The notes under the pieces were generated by a model. It had not been told where the DNA came from. It saw only the letters and a program-made list of their open reading frames with translations, and did not search any database. A stretch of DNA of 64,000 bases, from positions 1,335,501-1,399,500 of the forward strand of contig JAJGOT010000122.1 of NCBI GenBank assembly GCA_022457155.1, in the 5' to 3' direction. Shown piece by piece: positions 43,066 through 54,973 of this stretch (position 1 is its first letter; every line of letters starts with the position of its first letter). Both the position numbers and the translations under genes were made by a program. The stretch comes from Cladopsammia gracilis. Its lineage: Eukaryota; Cnidaria; Anthozoa; Scleractinia; Dendrophylliidae.

Positions 43066-44854
43066 TGTGACCCTCCACGGGAAAACTAGCAAAAAGGTGT
43101 TGACACGGGCACGCTTGCATTAACACGGGCACACCAGCGTGACAACTGACACGGATATGCGTATATTTAATAAGAAAACAAAGATTGTCACGGTAGCTTT
43201 TGTTTGGCACGACGAAGCTTTTGTTTAAAGCACTGTGTAAAGTAACACGCTAAGCGTAAATTGTGTAATATGGCACGGAAGCATGCATAAAGTTATAATT
43301 ATGTAATCGAAGAATTGGAGCAGAACAGCTTTCTTATCCGATGATCTGGAAAGAAGTGCGATTGCATAAAATCAATTCCCCGATTACCCAGCTTTGAAAT
43401 CAACTTATAACAAACTCGGAAATTTTCATTTTTTTCATGGAGAAAAAGAAAAAGTATTATCTGATGGACATTAACAAATTTTTGCAAGATGAAGGTTTAC
43501 AGTTGCAAAGCGTATGCTACAGAATGCAAATATTCTTTTCATCCCACCAAGTAAAGCGGTTTCAGTCACGGCCGTGTTGTGTAGGCAAATGTACGTTAAA
43601 TGAGTGAAGTTTATTTTTAAAATAAAAAATATTGAGGATGCTGTTAATAAATGTTTTTGTATAAAACTTTCATTACGAGAATCGAAGCGAGATCATCGAA
43701 GCGCTTTTGGTCACAGCTGTGTTGTGTAAACAAAAGATAGAAGCTCTGTTGGCCGTGTTATATTTATGAGTTATTTCGACACGAAATAACGAGGACATTC
43801 TTTTGTAAATCATTTTCGTTACGCAAATCAAAGTGTTATTTTTTGGTTGACTGTCGGCAGAAATATCATGGACTATATTTTGTTCGCATTAATGTGAGAA
43901 TCAAAGCGCTAATTCGCAGCCCATGCTATGTAAACAAATTTATGACTTCTGTTGGCACGAAATTTTAAGAATATTATATGTTTTGGGAACAAACACTTTC
44001 GTTATACGAATCAGGGCCGTGTGATTTTTATGAGCTCAGTTGGCATGAAATAACAAGATCATTCTTTTTGTATTAAAACACTTTGAATCCCGTTATGTGG
44101 CTCAAAGCGCCTTTGGTCACGGCCGTCTCAGTGTTATGTAAATTTTGCTGGGAAATATTATTTTCATCCCGCACATGTCACATCACTTTTTGGTCACAGA
44201 TTGTTATAAATAATTATTACAAGGAATGATAAAAGTTACCATCGAATCTTGGCAACGATTTATTACAAGTGTTCTCTTTCTCCAAGAATTTTAACAGTAA
44301 AATTTGCATGCATTCGAACTCACACGGTGTCAGATTTCAACAAGAAATTTGCATACACTATCCTTTTTCAATCTCGCTTATTCCACTGTTACTGAGGTTT
44401 ATAACATTTTCCAAAAGAAACCTTCAGTCTTTACAATGTCATTTGCGATTGAGTTTTGTTTAATAACTATTGAAGCAGAAGATTTAAAGGTGAAGTGTAC
44501 AACGCAAATTTCGCTTCAGTATAAATAAGCAAGTCGCTCTACAGTGGCTGGGATAAAAGTTTATAAAACGGCTTGGACAGCATGCGCCATATTTCTGGCG
44601 TGCATTTTGACACGGCTAAAGTGCCATTTAGCTCACTAGCGTGTCATTTTGCACGGTCACACGACTGGTCACACTTCTTTGTTCAACCAAACACGCCATT
44701 GTTTTTACCGTGCTATATCAGACAAAAGAAAATTTTAATGAGCCGTGCATCATCGCATGGTGCTACCATGTTAAAGAAATTTTCTTTTGTTTAGCGTGTT
44801 ATAATAGCGTGCCCGTGTCATCACCTTTTTGCGGCTTTCCTGTGGAGGGTCACA
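43066..44854. mobile_element. TGTGACC-ended non-autonomous element, second copy type
   Basis: The ends are TGTGACCCTCCACGGGAAAA (43066) and its complement (TGTGGAGGGTCACA) ending at 44854. They share the first ~20 bases with 4790-7028 but have their own continuation (AAGGTGTTGACACGGGCACG). Subterminal CACG/GCGTG motifs are dense. The interior has a diverged repeat built around GAAGCGCTTTTGGTCAC...GTTGTGTAAACAAA, seen about four times between 43550 and 44120. No coding capacity. Confidence 0.65.
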
Positions 44855-44913
44855 TATTATCTCTATTTAGGTCAATTACTTCCCATAATAGGGCATATAT
44901 TATCGAAACAAAA

Positions 44914-46105
44914 ATGCCAACTCATTGTTGTGTGCCAGAATGTCCAAAGAAAGGCTATCGAAATGGGAATGGAACGAAAACGTCATTGTTTAAATTTCCG
45001 ATCGATGACCTCCAAATGAAGAAGAAATGGCTACGTGCGATTAGGAGAGAGGAAGAAAAACACTTCACGGTGACCAAGCATACAAAGGTATGCTCTCCAT
45101 TTCAGAGAGGCTGATATAGTAAAATCCCTAGCTGGCAAAAATGACTTGAAAGCTGGAGTTGTTCCTTCTGTATTTCCTTGGATTCGGACCTCGCCATGCA
45201 AGAGAAAGGAGCCGACTGCACGTAACTTCAATACAAGCAATGTGACTCTGCGGAAATTAGAAACTGCAGATGTGGCTGCAGAGGAACTAACAAACAAAAT
45301 GCCAGTGAGTACGTCAGATGTTGAATCAAATGCTGGCACACAAACTGAATTCACTGACCACGAGGTTTACTTGTCGGAAATTGTAAACAACAATGATAAA
45401 AGGATCCGAGAAATGGAACAGGAAATTAAAGAACTTAAGCGTTTGGAAGACATTCAGCGGCAAAGTGAAGTAGTTAATAAGAGATTGTTCACGCTTGAAA
45501 ACTTGAAATCAAAGGATTCTGCTGCTGCTTTTTATTCTGGTTTTCCCAACTGGGACACGTTTATGGCTGTCTACAAATATTTTGATCCTGGAGATAGGGC
45601 ACAAAATATCTCCTACTGGCGCTCCTTAAATGCAGACATCTCAGCTGATTACAATACAGATGAAACGGAGGAGTTACTTACTAAAAAATGGGAGAGCTAG
45701 ATCTTTGAAGCTGGAGGATGAATTTTTAATGGTCACGTGTAGACTAAGGCAGGGATTCCACGTGGATCAACTTTATGTACTTTAAATTTGGACACATTAA
45801 TATTTGGCCAAGTAGAGAAGTGATTGATAGAACAATGCCTGAAGCATTCAAAAGTAAATACAAATCTACAAGAGTCATAATTGATTGTACTGAAATTAGA
45901 TGCCAAATGCCAAGCAGCCTGCAATTAAATGGAGAACTCTTCAGTAGTTATAAAAACCATACAACATTGAAGGGTCTGGTTGGCATTTCACCTGGAGGGG
46001 CAGCTTTATACGGGATCTGTATCTGATAGAGAAATTGTCAGGAGGAGTGGATTTTTGGATCTGCCTTTCCAGGACAAGGACTCTGGGAATGGGCATGTGC
46101 ATGGC
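44914..46105 (+). pseudogene. THAP-domain plus DDE transposase (ISL2EU/PHIS-like), broken
   Basis: The start MPTHCCVPECPKKGYRNG with SLFKFPIDD, KKKWLRAIRRE and KVCS is a THAP C2CH zinc domain; the closing His/Phe part follows in another frame after 45090. A helical coiled coil and a motif FYSGFPNWDTFMAVYKYF (45530-45590) lead to a DDE_Tnp_4-type core: WPSREVIDRTMP, STRVIIDCTEI with a catalytic Asp, and LNGELFSSYKNHTTLKGLVG. The sequence stops near 46095, where the L1-like LINE begins. Several frame breaks. Confidence 0.65.
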
Positions 46106-48716
46106 TAACGTGTAGTCACGTTTTGTGGAGCTCCCTTCAAAATTCGAGTTACATTCACATTATATGGCTAGCAAACATAAAAGTTCCAAACGAAAGGAGA
46201 GAAGAAAAAAGTAGCGGCGAATTCAGTGAGGAAAGCAGCACTTCTCCAGACGAAAAAAAGACAAGAAACGAATCTATCGAAGGAGATGAGGAGGAGGCTC
46301 TAGCTACGTTGAATATGGCAGAACAGATAAACGAGCGATTAGACCAAGTTCCCTCCCGACTTGGGGCACTAGAAAAGAAACTTGAAAAGCTAGATAGGAT
46401 CGAAGTGAAACTACAAGAAGTAAATGCAACGGTCTCCAAACTGGAGAGCAATGTGAGTACTCTGCATAGTGAGATCACACAACTTAAAGCAAAACGCGAT
46501 GAGACCGATAAACTCACTCATACGCTAGAGAGGAGTGTAGAATTTTTTAACGGCTCTGTTGAACAGGCGGACGAGGATATAAATAATTTTAAAACTCAAA
46601 TACAAGCCTGAGACTAGCTTATTAAATCAAAAATTGTTGTATTTAAGGCCTACAGTAGAAGAGAAAACCTCAAATTTGTGAATATCCCTGTGGAGTTAAA
46701 CGAGGACGTTCATGGCGAAGGTGTGGAAGACACACGTGAGGTTCAGTGGAAGTTTCTGGAGGAAAAATTACACATTGAGGACGCCAGGGAAATTGAGTTT
46801 CAAAGAGTGCACAGAAATGGGAGAAGGATCAGCAATAATCCCCGCCCGATTTTGGCCAGATTTCTTCGATTTACTGATCGTGAAATGGTGCATAAAAAAG
46901 CGGGGAACCAAAATTAAAAGCTGCTAAGGAGCAAGGAAGCAGGGCCTACTTTAGCACATCGGAGCCAGATAAACTGTATGTAAATGGAACCCTGGTTTTG
47001 TAATAGAGTTCAGTTTTACATTTGACCTTATTTTGCAGCTTTCACCTACTTATATATTGCCATAAAAATATTTTTTTCTAGGAAATTTCATTTTTCAGGG
47101 AGTTTTGGATCAATACTAACTCATTGAATTAGTACCATAGCACTAGAAATACCGCGACCACATAGTATATGTACCATGTTTTTGTTTTTTATGTGTGTGT
47201 TGTTTTGTATCCACTGGGGAAAATTTAATTTGTATTCAATCAAACCAAATGAGTACCATTTTTCGCTGCATTTTTTCTAGCTTAAAGCTCTATTTTTGCC
47301 ACTATAGTCTACCAGGGTAATTTAAGTGTCATGTCATTAAATGTCAGAGGGCTAAGAAATCAGGTTAAAAGAATAAGTATTTTTAGGTTTTTAAAAGACC
47401 AGAATTGCTTATTTTATTTTTTGCAAGAAATTTATTCAAAACCAGGTGATGAAACAGTTTGGAGAAGTGAGTGGGGAGGTGACATTTTCTTTTCACACGG
47501 CTCAATTCATAGTAGAGGTGTTTGTAACTTAATTAACCTCTTATATGGTCAGACGGTTAACAACTTTAACAAAGACCAAAATGGGAGAATTATCTCAGTG
47601 GACATAGCTTCTGAAGCAGGCAATTTATCTGTATGTAATATTTATGCTCCAAACAACTTACAACAGCAGAATGAATTTTTGCATTCTTTACATGAATATT
47701 TAATGTCTAACACCGATATTGGGAACCTAGTTATAGGAGGTGACTGGAATGTTGCTCTTTATGCCATTGACAAAATAGGTGGGGTGGCCTGGAAGAGTCC
47801 AAAGCACTCAATCTTAGCTCGCGAATCAATTTTTTTCTTATTGCTCCATCTTTAATAAAATGTGTGTCTTACATAGGAACAAAAGTCTCTATTGCTCCTG
47901 ATCACAAAGCAATAAAACTTAGTTTGACTGTTACGAAACAAAGACGCGGGCCGGGGCTATGGAAATTCAACAGTTCTCTTGTAGAAGATGAAGAATATAT
48001 AAAACTTATAAAAGAAAATTATCCTACCATAATAAATAAATACTCGGATGTGGAAGACAAAAGATTAAAATGGAAACTTATCAAAATGGAAATAAGAACG
48101 CTTACAATCCCTTATTCCAAAAACAAACAAAAAAAGCTTCTTATAAAGAAACAAGATCTAGCAGACCGATTAGAGAAACTTGACAACCTCCGTTCCCAAA
48201 GTATCGATGTAGACGATACAAGCGGAACTCAGCAACAGGAATACACTCGATTAAAACAGGAACTTCATCTCTTATATGAAAACAAGGAGAAAGGTTCAAT
48301 TCTTCGTTCTAAAGCTAGATGGACTGAGAAAAACCAACAAAATATTTCTTTAATCTAGAAAAGCGGAACTATAACCGAAAAGTAATTAAAGAACTGAAAC
48401 GGCCGGAGGGAGATAATATTTTCAAAGAAGAAGACATATTATTGGAAATTGAAAATTTCTATAGAGATTTATATACGTCAAACCTTGTAGAGGATAAAAG
48501 CAGTTTATTTGAAAATTTTGTCAGAAATCTTGAAATACCGAAACTTCAAAATACGGAACAAGACGAATTGGGTGAAATCACTCTTAAGGAATGTAGTGAT
48601 GTTTTGCAGACGTTCACAAGTGGAAAATCTCCAGGAGATGATGGATTTACCTGGGAGTTCTATTACTGTTTCTTTGACTTGTTGGGACAAGACCTAGTCG
48701 ATTGTTTTAACGCAGC
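46106..48716 (+). mobile_element. L1/Tx1-like LINE, interrupted
   Basis: ORF1 (46123-46917) has a long coiled coil (QINERLDQVPSRLGALEKKL) and, after a stop near 46611, an RRM-like end (YSRRENLKFVNIP ... EFQRVHRNG), as in L1 ORF1 proteins. ORF2 starts at 47331 with an AP-endonuclease (MSLNVRGLRNQVKR, GGDWNVAL) and runs in changing frames into the start of the reverse transcriptase (SGKSPGDDGFTWEFYY). It is cut at 48716 by an oppositely oriented RTE-like LINE. The rest of the RT was not found in the window. Confidence 0.75.
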
Positions 48717-50165
48717 ATTTCATCATCATCATGTCCTTTTCCCTCTGGGGGAAATAGGGCCTTGTGTTCTCTCTCTCCAAGCTTCTCAGTCTTTGGCACA
48801 AATACCAGGTTTCTGTCCAACCTTTGAACCCAAGTTCACCTCGTTCTCTCTCTACCGTTCTTCGCCATGTCTCCTTCGGCCTACCTCTCCTACGTCTTCC
48901 TTCTGGGGTCCATGTTAAGGCTATCCTCGTGTTCTCGCTTGCACTTTTCCTTAGCACATGCCCAGTCAGTTTCCAGCGTCTACGTCTTATCTGTTGTGTG
49001 ATCTCTTCCATATTCGTCTTGACTCATTTCTTCATTTGTCACTTTCATAGGCCAGTAAATCTTCAGAATTCGTCGTAGGCACTTGTGAACGAAAACATTA
49101 AGCTTGGTCTCGTCGCTTTTAACCATTCGCCAAGTTTCGCAACCATAGAGAAGGACAGCCATTACACTAGATCTAAAAATCCTCAACTTGGTGTTTATAC
49201 TGAGTTGACTGTTCCTCCAGATGTTCTTTAAGTTGCAGAAGACTGTTTGTGCTTTTCCCAGCCTGGCACTTATATCCTCACCAGCACCACCTGTTGTTGT
49301 GACTGTAGCACCAAGATATACAAACTTCTCTACCTCTTCAACATCACTCCCTTCTAGTTGGATCTTTGTTCCAGGATTAACATTCCATTTCATTACCACT
49401 GTTTTTCCTAAGTTAATCTTCAGCCCGGTCTTCTTCCCGTTTATGTTAAGATTTTCAACCTTTGTTTGCATGTCCACTATCCTACTTGCAACAAGAGCCA
49501 CATCATCAGCAAAGTCTAAGTCCTCTAGCTTGCTCGCGAATTGCCATCTTATCCCAGTTTGCCTTCCTTCAATAGTCCTTCTCATCACCCAATCAATCAC
49601 TAGAAGGAAGAGAAATCCAGACATGCAACATCCTTGTTTCACCCCTGTCTTTACATCAAACCAATCGTAACTTCCAGAACCGTCTACCACAGCACATTTG
49701 CTCTGTTCATACATTGCCTTTACCATTGTAATCAATTTTGATGGAATACCATACTCTCTCATTATTTCCCATAGCATGCTTCTGTCAATGCTATCAAAAG
49801 CCTTCTCGAAATCCAAACATACAGGTTAGCATTCCACTCAACTACTTGCTCAATGATGTTTCTCAGAATAAATATCTGTTCAATTGCCCCCCTTCCTCTC
49901 CTAAACCCTGCCTGTTCCTGTCTAAGCCTGTTGTCAACAGTGTCCCTAATTCTTGTAATAATTACTTTACCCAATACTTTTGCGGCCACAGGTAGCAGTG
50001 TTATTCCTCTCCAATTTCCACATTCCATGAGATTTCCCTTCTTAGGGAGACGAATGATCAACCCACATGTCCAGTCTCTAGGTACTCTTTCACTTTCCCA
50101 GATCTTCACGAGCAATTCATACAACACAGCTACTGTAGTTTCAAGATCTGCCTTCATCAGCTCTG
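48717..50165 (-). pseudogene. RTE-like LINE, 5'-truncated
   Basis: Reverse transcriptase pieces read in order on the minus strand: IIRLPKKGNLMECGNWRGIT (about 50050), QEQAGFRRGRGAIEQIFILR, MDFEKAFDSIDRSMLWEIMR (49816), VKQGCCMSGFLF, DLDFADDVALVA (catalytic FADD) and the C-terminal RRWKLTGHVLRKS / RRRGRPKETWRRTVE block typical of RTE elements. The 3' end is a (CAT)4 run at 48721-48733. The 5' end stops where the Polinton palindrome starts (50166). Frame breaks occur near 49000 and 49790. Confidence 0.8.
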
Positions 50166-50238
50166 AGTAGTTAAGGACTTGGCGGCACCAGATCAGTTTT
50201 GCAAAACTGATCTGATACCAAGCCAAGTCTTAACTACT
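50166..50238. repeat. Terminal palindrome of Polinton copy 2
   Basis: AGTAGTTAAGGACTTGGC pairs with GCCAAGTCTTAACTACT around AGATCAGTTTTGCAAAACTG-type core sequence. Only the outer AGTAGT/ACTACT and the following TTTCCATCTGTTGGATT resemble copy 1; the arms and core are unrelated to it. Confidence 0.7.
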
Positions 50239-50628
50239 TTCCATCTGTTGGATTAAAAAATATAGAAAAATCAAATGAAACTATATGTTAATAAAAACAA
50301 ATGGTGCGTTTATTTCATTGCGTGACTTTCTCAGAAAAACAGGAAGTCGATGATGTCATACAATAGGGGGTTCCCCCAGGAAAATGAGTCATAATATTGC
50401 GTTTCAAGGTCATGAGACAGTCGTATGATTTCCCTCAACCAAGCAAATGGTGGATGATGCAAAATCCATTTGCCATTGTTCTCTTTTGTTTCCACTGAGG
50501 AAGGGAAAAACCTTTTTCAAGCAAAACAAGATTTGCATGTTATCATTTGATTTAGTGAATGATATATAATCCACTCGCTAAACCGCATGAAAAACAAAGC
50601 AACAAAGTGAATAATCACTGAAATCAAG

Positions 50629-51298
50629 ATGAATAAGAAGCGACTGAACCAGTTTTCAAGCTATCTAGAGGCTTTCACTCAAAGAGTTGTTGAACATTTT
50701 CCAGATACAGCGGTTTTCATAAATGGTGAAAAAGCTTCAATGCTAGAACACTTCCCAGAACAGGTAGTCATCAACGAAGGACCAAGACAAGAAAAATCAA
50801 AGTTTACCATGGTGAAAGAAACTTTGGATTTGGCATACAGAAGTGGAATAAGACAATGTTATCACGGTATAGAAATTAAAAGAAATTCAATGGAGGAATG
50901 CGTACAGACTTTGAATGATCTAACAAGAGCTATCAGTGTTGCTCATAAGGATGTACTCTACTTCGCTGCACTTCAAGGAGAGATATGTACACTTCTCAAG
51001 AATTCGAATACACCAGAAGCTTTTCGTTTGATTGCTAGGAACCATATAAACATGTCAAAACCACACATCAATTTTTTGATGAGATTTTACAAGTTGGTTG
51101 AAAGGTATCCAAGGCTACAACAGTGTGAATTACCTCTTAGTTTCTTCCAAAAAAATTTTAGAATTGTGGAGTCTGTTTGTCAAAATGAAGAAGCTGTGTG
51201 GACAAATATGTGATTCACAATTCATCCCCTCGTACTTCAACGAAAATTTTAATATTATAACGCAAGTTTGTGAAAAGGATCCTACTAAATGGCAATGA
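50629..51298 (+). pseudogene. Copy-2-specific cargo gene with a repeated C-terminal motif
   Basis: A 194-residue helical protein (MNKKRLNQFSSYLEAFTQRV; EHFPDTAVFINGEKASMLEH). Its end, SFFQKNFRIVESVCQNEEAVW, is echoed in a shifted frame just downstream (SYFNENFNIITQVCEKDPTKW, to 51298), so a repeated ~27-residue unit was probably broken by a frameshift. No counterpart exists in copy 1. No known family was recognised. It occupies the accessory position between the terminus and the VLTF3-like gene. Confidence 0.5.
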
Positions 51299-51600
51299 AA
51301 CGCATATCACAAGAGATCCCATATTCATGTTATTTTTGCTCGGAAAAACAATCAGTTTCCCAGAAAATGAAGTCAACCAAAAGCTATTGTTCGTCGCTAT
51401 CGTCACTTTGGATTGTTAATCTTGATACACATCAGCAGCCTCGTTTCGTATGTTAATGAGTCAGTGTCTGTGAATAGTAATTTAGCTTTGTCTCCATAGT
51501 GCTGTGACGTAATGATTTCCTTGTATTTGTTCCATGCGCTTATAATATGGTCACAACTGCGGTTTTGTTTAAAAAATAATATCTCATATAATAGTATAGA

Positions 51601-51983
51601 ATGAATTGTAATTCAGTAATTCACAATGAATTGGATAATATGGAAGAGCCTATATGTCCCTTTTGTGACCAACGATTAGCAGATGTTGTTAGAAATACTG
51701 AAGTTGTTGATTTATGTTGTGAAAATAAAGATATAATAATAATAGAGAGAAAATCCTGAGCATATTCGCTGTAATTGATGAAGTATTATCACAGGTTAAC
51801 AATTGCCGGAAACGTGTGATTAGTATTAAATTCATTTTGAGGCAGATATTTAGAATTTTGGCAATAGAATATAAATTTATTCCACTTTCAAAATCTAAAA
51901 AAACAGCAAGAATATATGATGAATATTGGAAAGATGTTAAATCATTGATAGGAGACAAAATCAAATCTATTATTAATCAATAA
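51601..51983 (+). pseudogene. VLTF3-like factor remnant, internally deleted
   Basis: The start and first zinc half (ICPFCDQRLADVVRNTEVV) match the gene at 16582. About 50 codons including the second Cys pair are missing near 51733. The C-terminal half continues in another frame (REKILSIFAVIDEVLSQV, RKRVISIKFILRQIFRIL, ending IKSIINQ) to 51983. It is therefore inactive in copy 2. Confidence 0.7.
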
Positions 51984-52455
51984 ACAGTTTATCATATTTT
52001 TTTAGGTACTTATCAATGATGGGACTGATGTCTATGACAAAATTATCTACATAGTTGAAATTTGTATGTAAAGCTGTAGGATTGAAATCTCCACTTCTAA
52101 GCATATCTTTAATGGCTATTGTAATATGTTGATAGCTCTGGTAAGCATATGTACAATTTTGAATTTTAAGATCGAGGTTTTTATGCTTCATCCACCCTTG
52201 AATTAACAGTGCTGATGTACTGATAGCAACTAGACTCACACCACCAGTTGCTATAGAAGAAGCTATACCGCCAGATGCGAAAATAATAGATAGTGAGTTG
52301 CCTAATAGTTTCCATTTTTTATAAGATTTTAAAGCCTGCTTGAAAGCCCAACGTTTCCTATGGTATGTGCGATAATAGGCTTTTAATTCATTAATTTCTT
52401 CTTTTGATAGTTTATCTGAAATATGGTTCCAGTTAAATATATCTGTTTTAGTCAT
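51973..52455 (-). CDS. Two-TM membrane protein, intact (160 aa)
   Basis: It starts at 52455 (MTKTDIFNWNHISDKLS). Residues ~30-50 are a basic helix (YHRKRWAFKQALKSYKKW), and ~51-88 form a hydrophobic hairpin with a Gly-rich turn (ASGGIASSIATGGVSLVAIS), compatible with two membrane-spanning helices. A long soluble helix follows, and the C-terminus is IIDKYLKKYDKLFID. The frameshifted homologue is at 17274-17736. A SLATT-like 2TM architecture is one possible relation, not shown by sequence identity. Confidence 0.65.
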   Translation of the reverse strand: MTKTDIFNWNHISDKLSKEEINELKAYYRTYHRKRWAFKQALKSYKKWKLLGNSLSIIFASGGIASSIATGGVSLVAISTSALLIQGWMKHKNLDLKIQNCTYAYQSYQHITIAIKDMLRSGDFNPTALHTNFNYVDNFVIDISPIIDKYLKKYDKLFID

Positions 52456-52475
52456 TATATTAGATATTTGGATAA

Positions 52476-52877
52476 TTATATTTTAGGATTTGAAAGAAGA
52501 CAATATAATACACCACTTATTTGGCCCATTATTGGAGATCTTTTTATTTTCTTAGGCAATGAAAGGCAGCAATATGTGTATCCAGGCCCCTTTTCATAGT
52601 CATTGTAAAATCTTCCAAATGCATCATGAAAAATAGCATGTTTAAATAAAAATTGGTATTTGGTGTTTATAGTACAAGAACCTGGGCCTATTAATCCAAT
52701 GTCAGGGTGTTTTTCTAATATTTGGTTAAATGATATTGGCTCATTCAAATAGTTTACATACAAAAATTGATATATTAAAGCCGATTTTAATATTTCATCT
52801 TTAGTATAAGGATGTAGGTTTTTTTGGGTTGTGAAAAATTTATTACAAAAATTAATAGCTTGCTCCAAATTCGGCAT
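52476..52877 (-). CDS. Conserved small Polinton protein, copy 2 (133 aa)
   Basis: Homologue of 17810-18157 with the same core (IGLIGPGSCTINTKYQF; GRFYNDYEKGPGYTYC). It is slightly longer at the C-terminus because the stop lies further downstream. Strong conservation against an otherwise divergent background suggests purifying selection or recent gene conversion. Confidence 0.7.
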   Translation of the reverse strand: MPNLEQAINFCNKFFTTQKNLHPYTKDEILKSALIYQFLYVNYLNEPISFNQILEKHPDIGLIGPGSCTINTKYQFLFKHAIFHDAFGRFYNDYEKGPGYTYCCLSLPKKIKRSPIMGQISGVLYCLLSNPKI

Positions 52878-52943
52878 GTATATTTATTGATTATATTAAA
52901 TGTAGCTTTTATATAAAAATATGGTGTATGTTTTTCCTATGTG

Positions 52944-52993
52944 ATTAAAACTCTTCAAAAAGTGCACTGATATGGCAATTATAAGGTGCAAAT
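52944..52993 (-). other. Vestige of an alternative fibre C-terminus
   Basis: These 50 bases are identical to 18191-18240, the end of the copy-1 fibre gene. They begin a few codons after the copy-2 fibre stop (…VLVEEI) and are in the same reading frame, encoding FAPYNCHISALFEEF then a stop. Confidence 0.8.
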
Positions 52994-53001
52994 AAAGTTT
53001 C

Positions 53002-54960
53002 TTATATTTCTTCAACTAAAACTGTAAGATGAATATCAAATTTGACTGGATGACCCAATGCAGATCTTTGATCCAAAAACATGATATTTATTGTATATAG
53101 TCCATGAATGTCAATATGACGTGCGTTTTTATTGGTTTCTACTATATTTAAATCGGGCGCTGAATAAAATGAATCATTTAATCTTAGAAAGGAAGTGGGA
53201 TTACTTCGAGTGTAAATAGAAATAGCTTTTGTTATTTTAAAATTAAATGGAAGATTTATTACAAATTTATAACCTGGTTTTGCTTTAGAACCTACCCAAT
53301 CGAATATTTGAAAAGTTTTAAGTTTTGGACTTAAAATCTTGGTTTGAAGTTGAGTAATTTTGGTTTCAAGTTGTGTGATTTCAGAAGAATTAACGATATT
53401 ATGAATATTCATATCCAAATCCGTCTGCATTACCATTTTCTGATTTTCAAAAATGAAAGGTGCATCATAAACACTGCTTTCAACATCAGGTTGAGAACCT
53501 TTGACACCATATATGATCAGATTTGCATCTCCCTTTGCAGCTGATGTAGCGGTTCCATTCCAGTTCAAATCCAGGAAAATGAATTCAGGTGGAGAAATCT
53601 GCCATTTATGCATGTGGATGATGGATCTTGTATAACCGGCGGAGCCACCGGCCCCAGAGCCACCAATTGGATTCGAAAACTTCTTTGTTGATTGTTGATT
53701 GATATTCAGACTTGTGCTCACGACATTAACACTAACACCATCCATTGACGCAGGGAAGAATTCAATGCAAATAGTGTATTCTCCTTCTGGTAATTTGTAC
53801 ATATTGAATCCAAGTCTCCCAGAGTATTCATTAAAAGGATCTTTTGTTATTTTCAAATCATATGCCTTCTTATTGAAATGATGTGGAGAACTTGAAAAAT
53901 CAGTTATTCCAGTCACTGTCATATTATGTTCAGAGCTGGATTCATCGATGTCTTCCATCAGATAGCGGAATGCGTCCTTTGGATGTGAGGTTGACGTGAT
54001 ATGCGATTCATTTACGTATTTTTTGAGCTTCTCTTCTAATTCTATCGTGTGAACTACCACATCTCCTATCTTGTTATCCACATAAGATTTTGGCGTGGGT
54101 TGATGCTTCAGAGTTGGCGCTGCAATATTGTTAATTTGTTGCGAGTTCATATCCAGGTTTCCGGTCATTGTTCCACCTTCCAACGAAACCTTTTTCGCGG
54201 ATTGGTCGTCCACGTATTTTTTGTTTACGCCTTGATCGGCAACTTCGGGGTCTTTCACGTTAAAAATGGTGTGATTTCCCATATCCAAAGCCGTCTCCAT
54301 TGGAAACGTCTCTTTGCGGCTGAGAAAGATATTCTTGACGTCATTATAACAAACCAGATTGTTATAATTGGCTTCCAAATCATGCCATGTTTGTTGTTTT
54401 GATTGGATGACATTGTATTTCTCTTGAAGGTCAATATTTTTAGATATATTCAAACTTGAACTAGGTTGTATTTTTTGAATCGCATTTTTCAAAGTTACCA
54501 TATTCACCGCAGAAAGATCGTTATCTTCATCCGTATCCATATTTGTGATAAGTTTTCGATCCATATCAATTTCTCCAGGTAGAATTTATTTATTTCCTCT
54601 GAGGTCAAGATCCCCCGTCATATGAGTTGTTCCATCTAACTTTAAATAATGCGTGTCACTATACTCTTTATTAACAGCATCTTTTTCTGAAATTGGTGTT
54701 TTTAAATTTTTGATGTTATTGTCTTTCATGTCAAGATTTCCTGTAACTAACAGCAGATGTTTGCTGACGAATGTATTTCTAACGAATTTGAAATCGACAA
54801 CCTCATCCAAACCAGTAACTTGTCCTATATTTACTAATTTTTTACCTTGCATATCGTAATCACCATCCTCTGTTAATTTAAAACCTATTCCCGGAGGGCC
54901 TACTTTTACCGTGTTATTTGATAATGGAATAGTTTTAGAATGTTCATTAAAAGTACCCAT
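53002..54960 (-). pseudogene. Tail-fibre-like protein, copy 2, one in-frame stop
   Basis: It starts at 54960 behind CTAATATAA. The N-terminal trunk (GIGFKLTEDGDYDMQGKKL, DAVNKEYSDTHYLKLDGTTH) closely matches copy 1. An in-frame TAA near 54589 precedes the rest (MDRKLITNMDTDEDNDLSAV onward). The middle has NKKYVDDQ, MTGNLDMNSQQI, TPKSYVDNKI repeats and a beta-rich domain (YLMEDIDESSSE, EYTICIEFF). The tip (from about 53400 to 53002) differs completely from copy 1. Likely an attachment fibre. Confidence 0.7.
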
Positions 54961-54973
54961 TTATATTAGTATA

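Noticed and set aside
49221..49670. Long plus-strand frames across 48764-50170
   Set aside because: They are antisense shadows of the RTE-like reverse transcriptase, whose motifs (FADD, GRPKETWRR) are clear on the minus strand.
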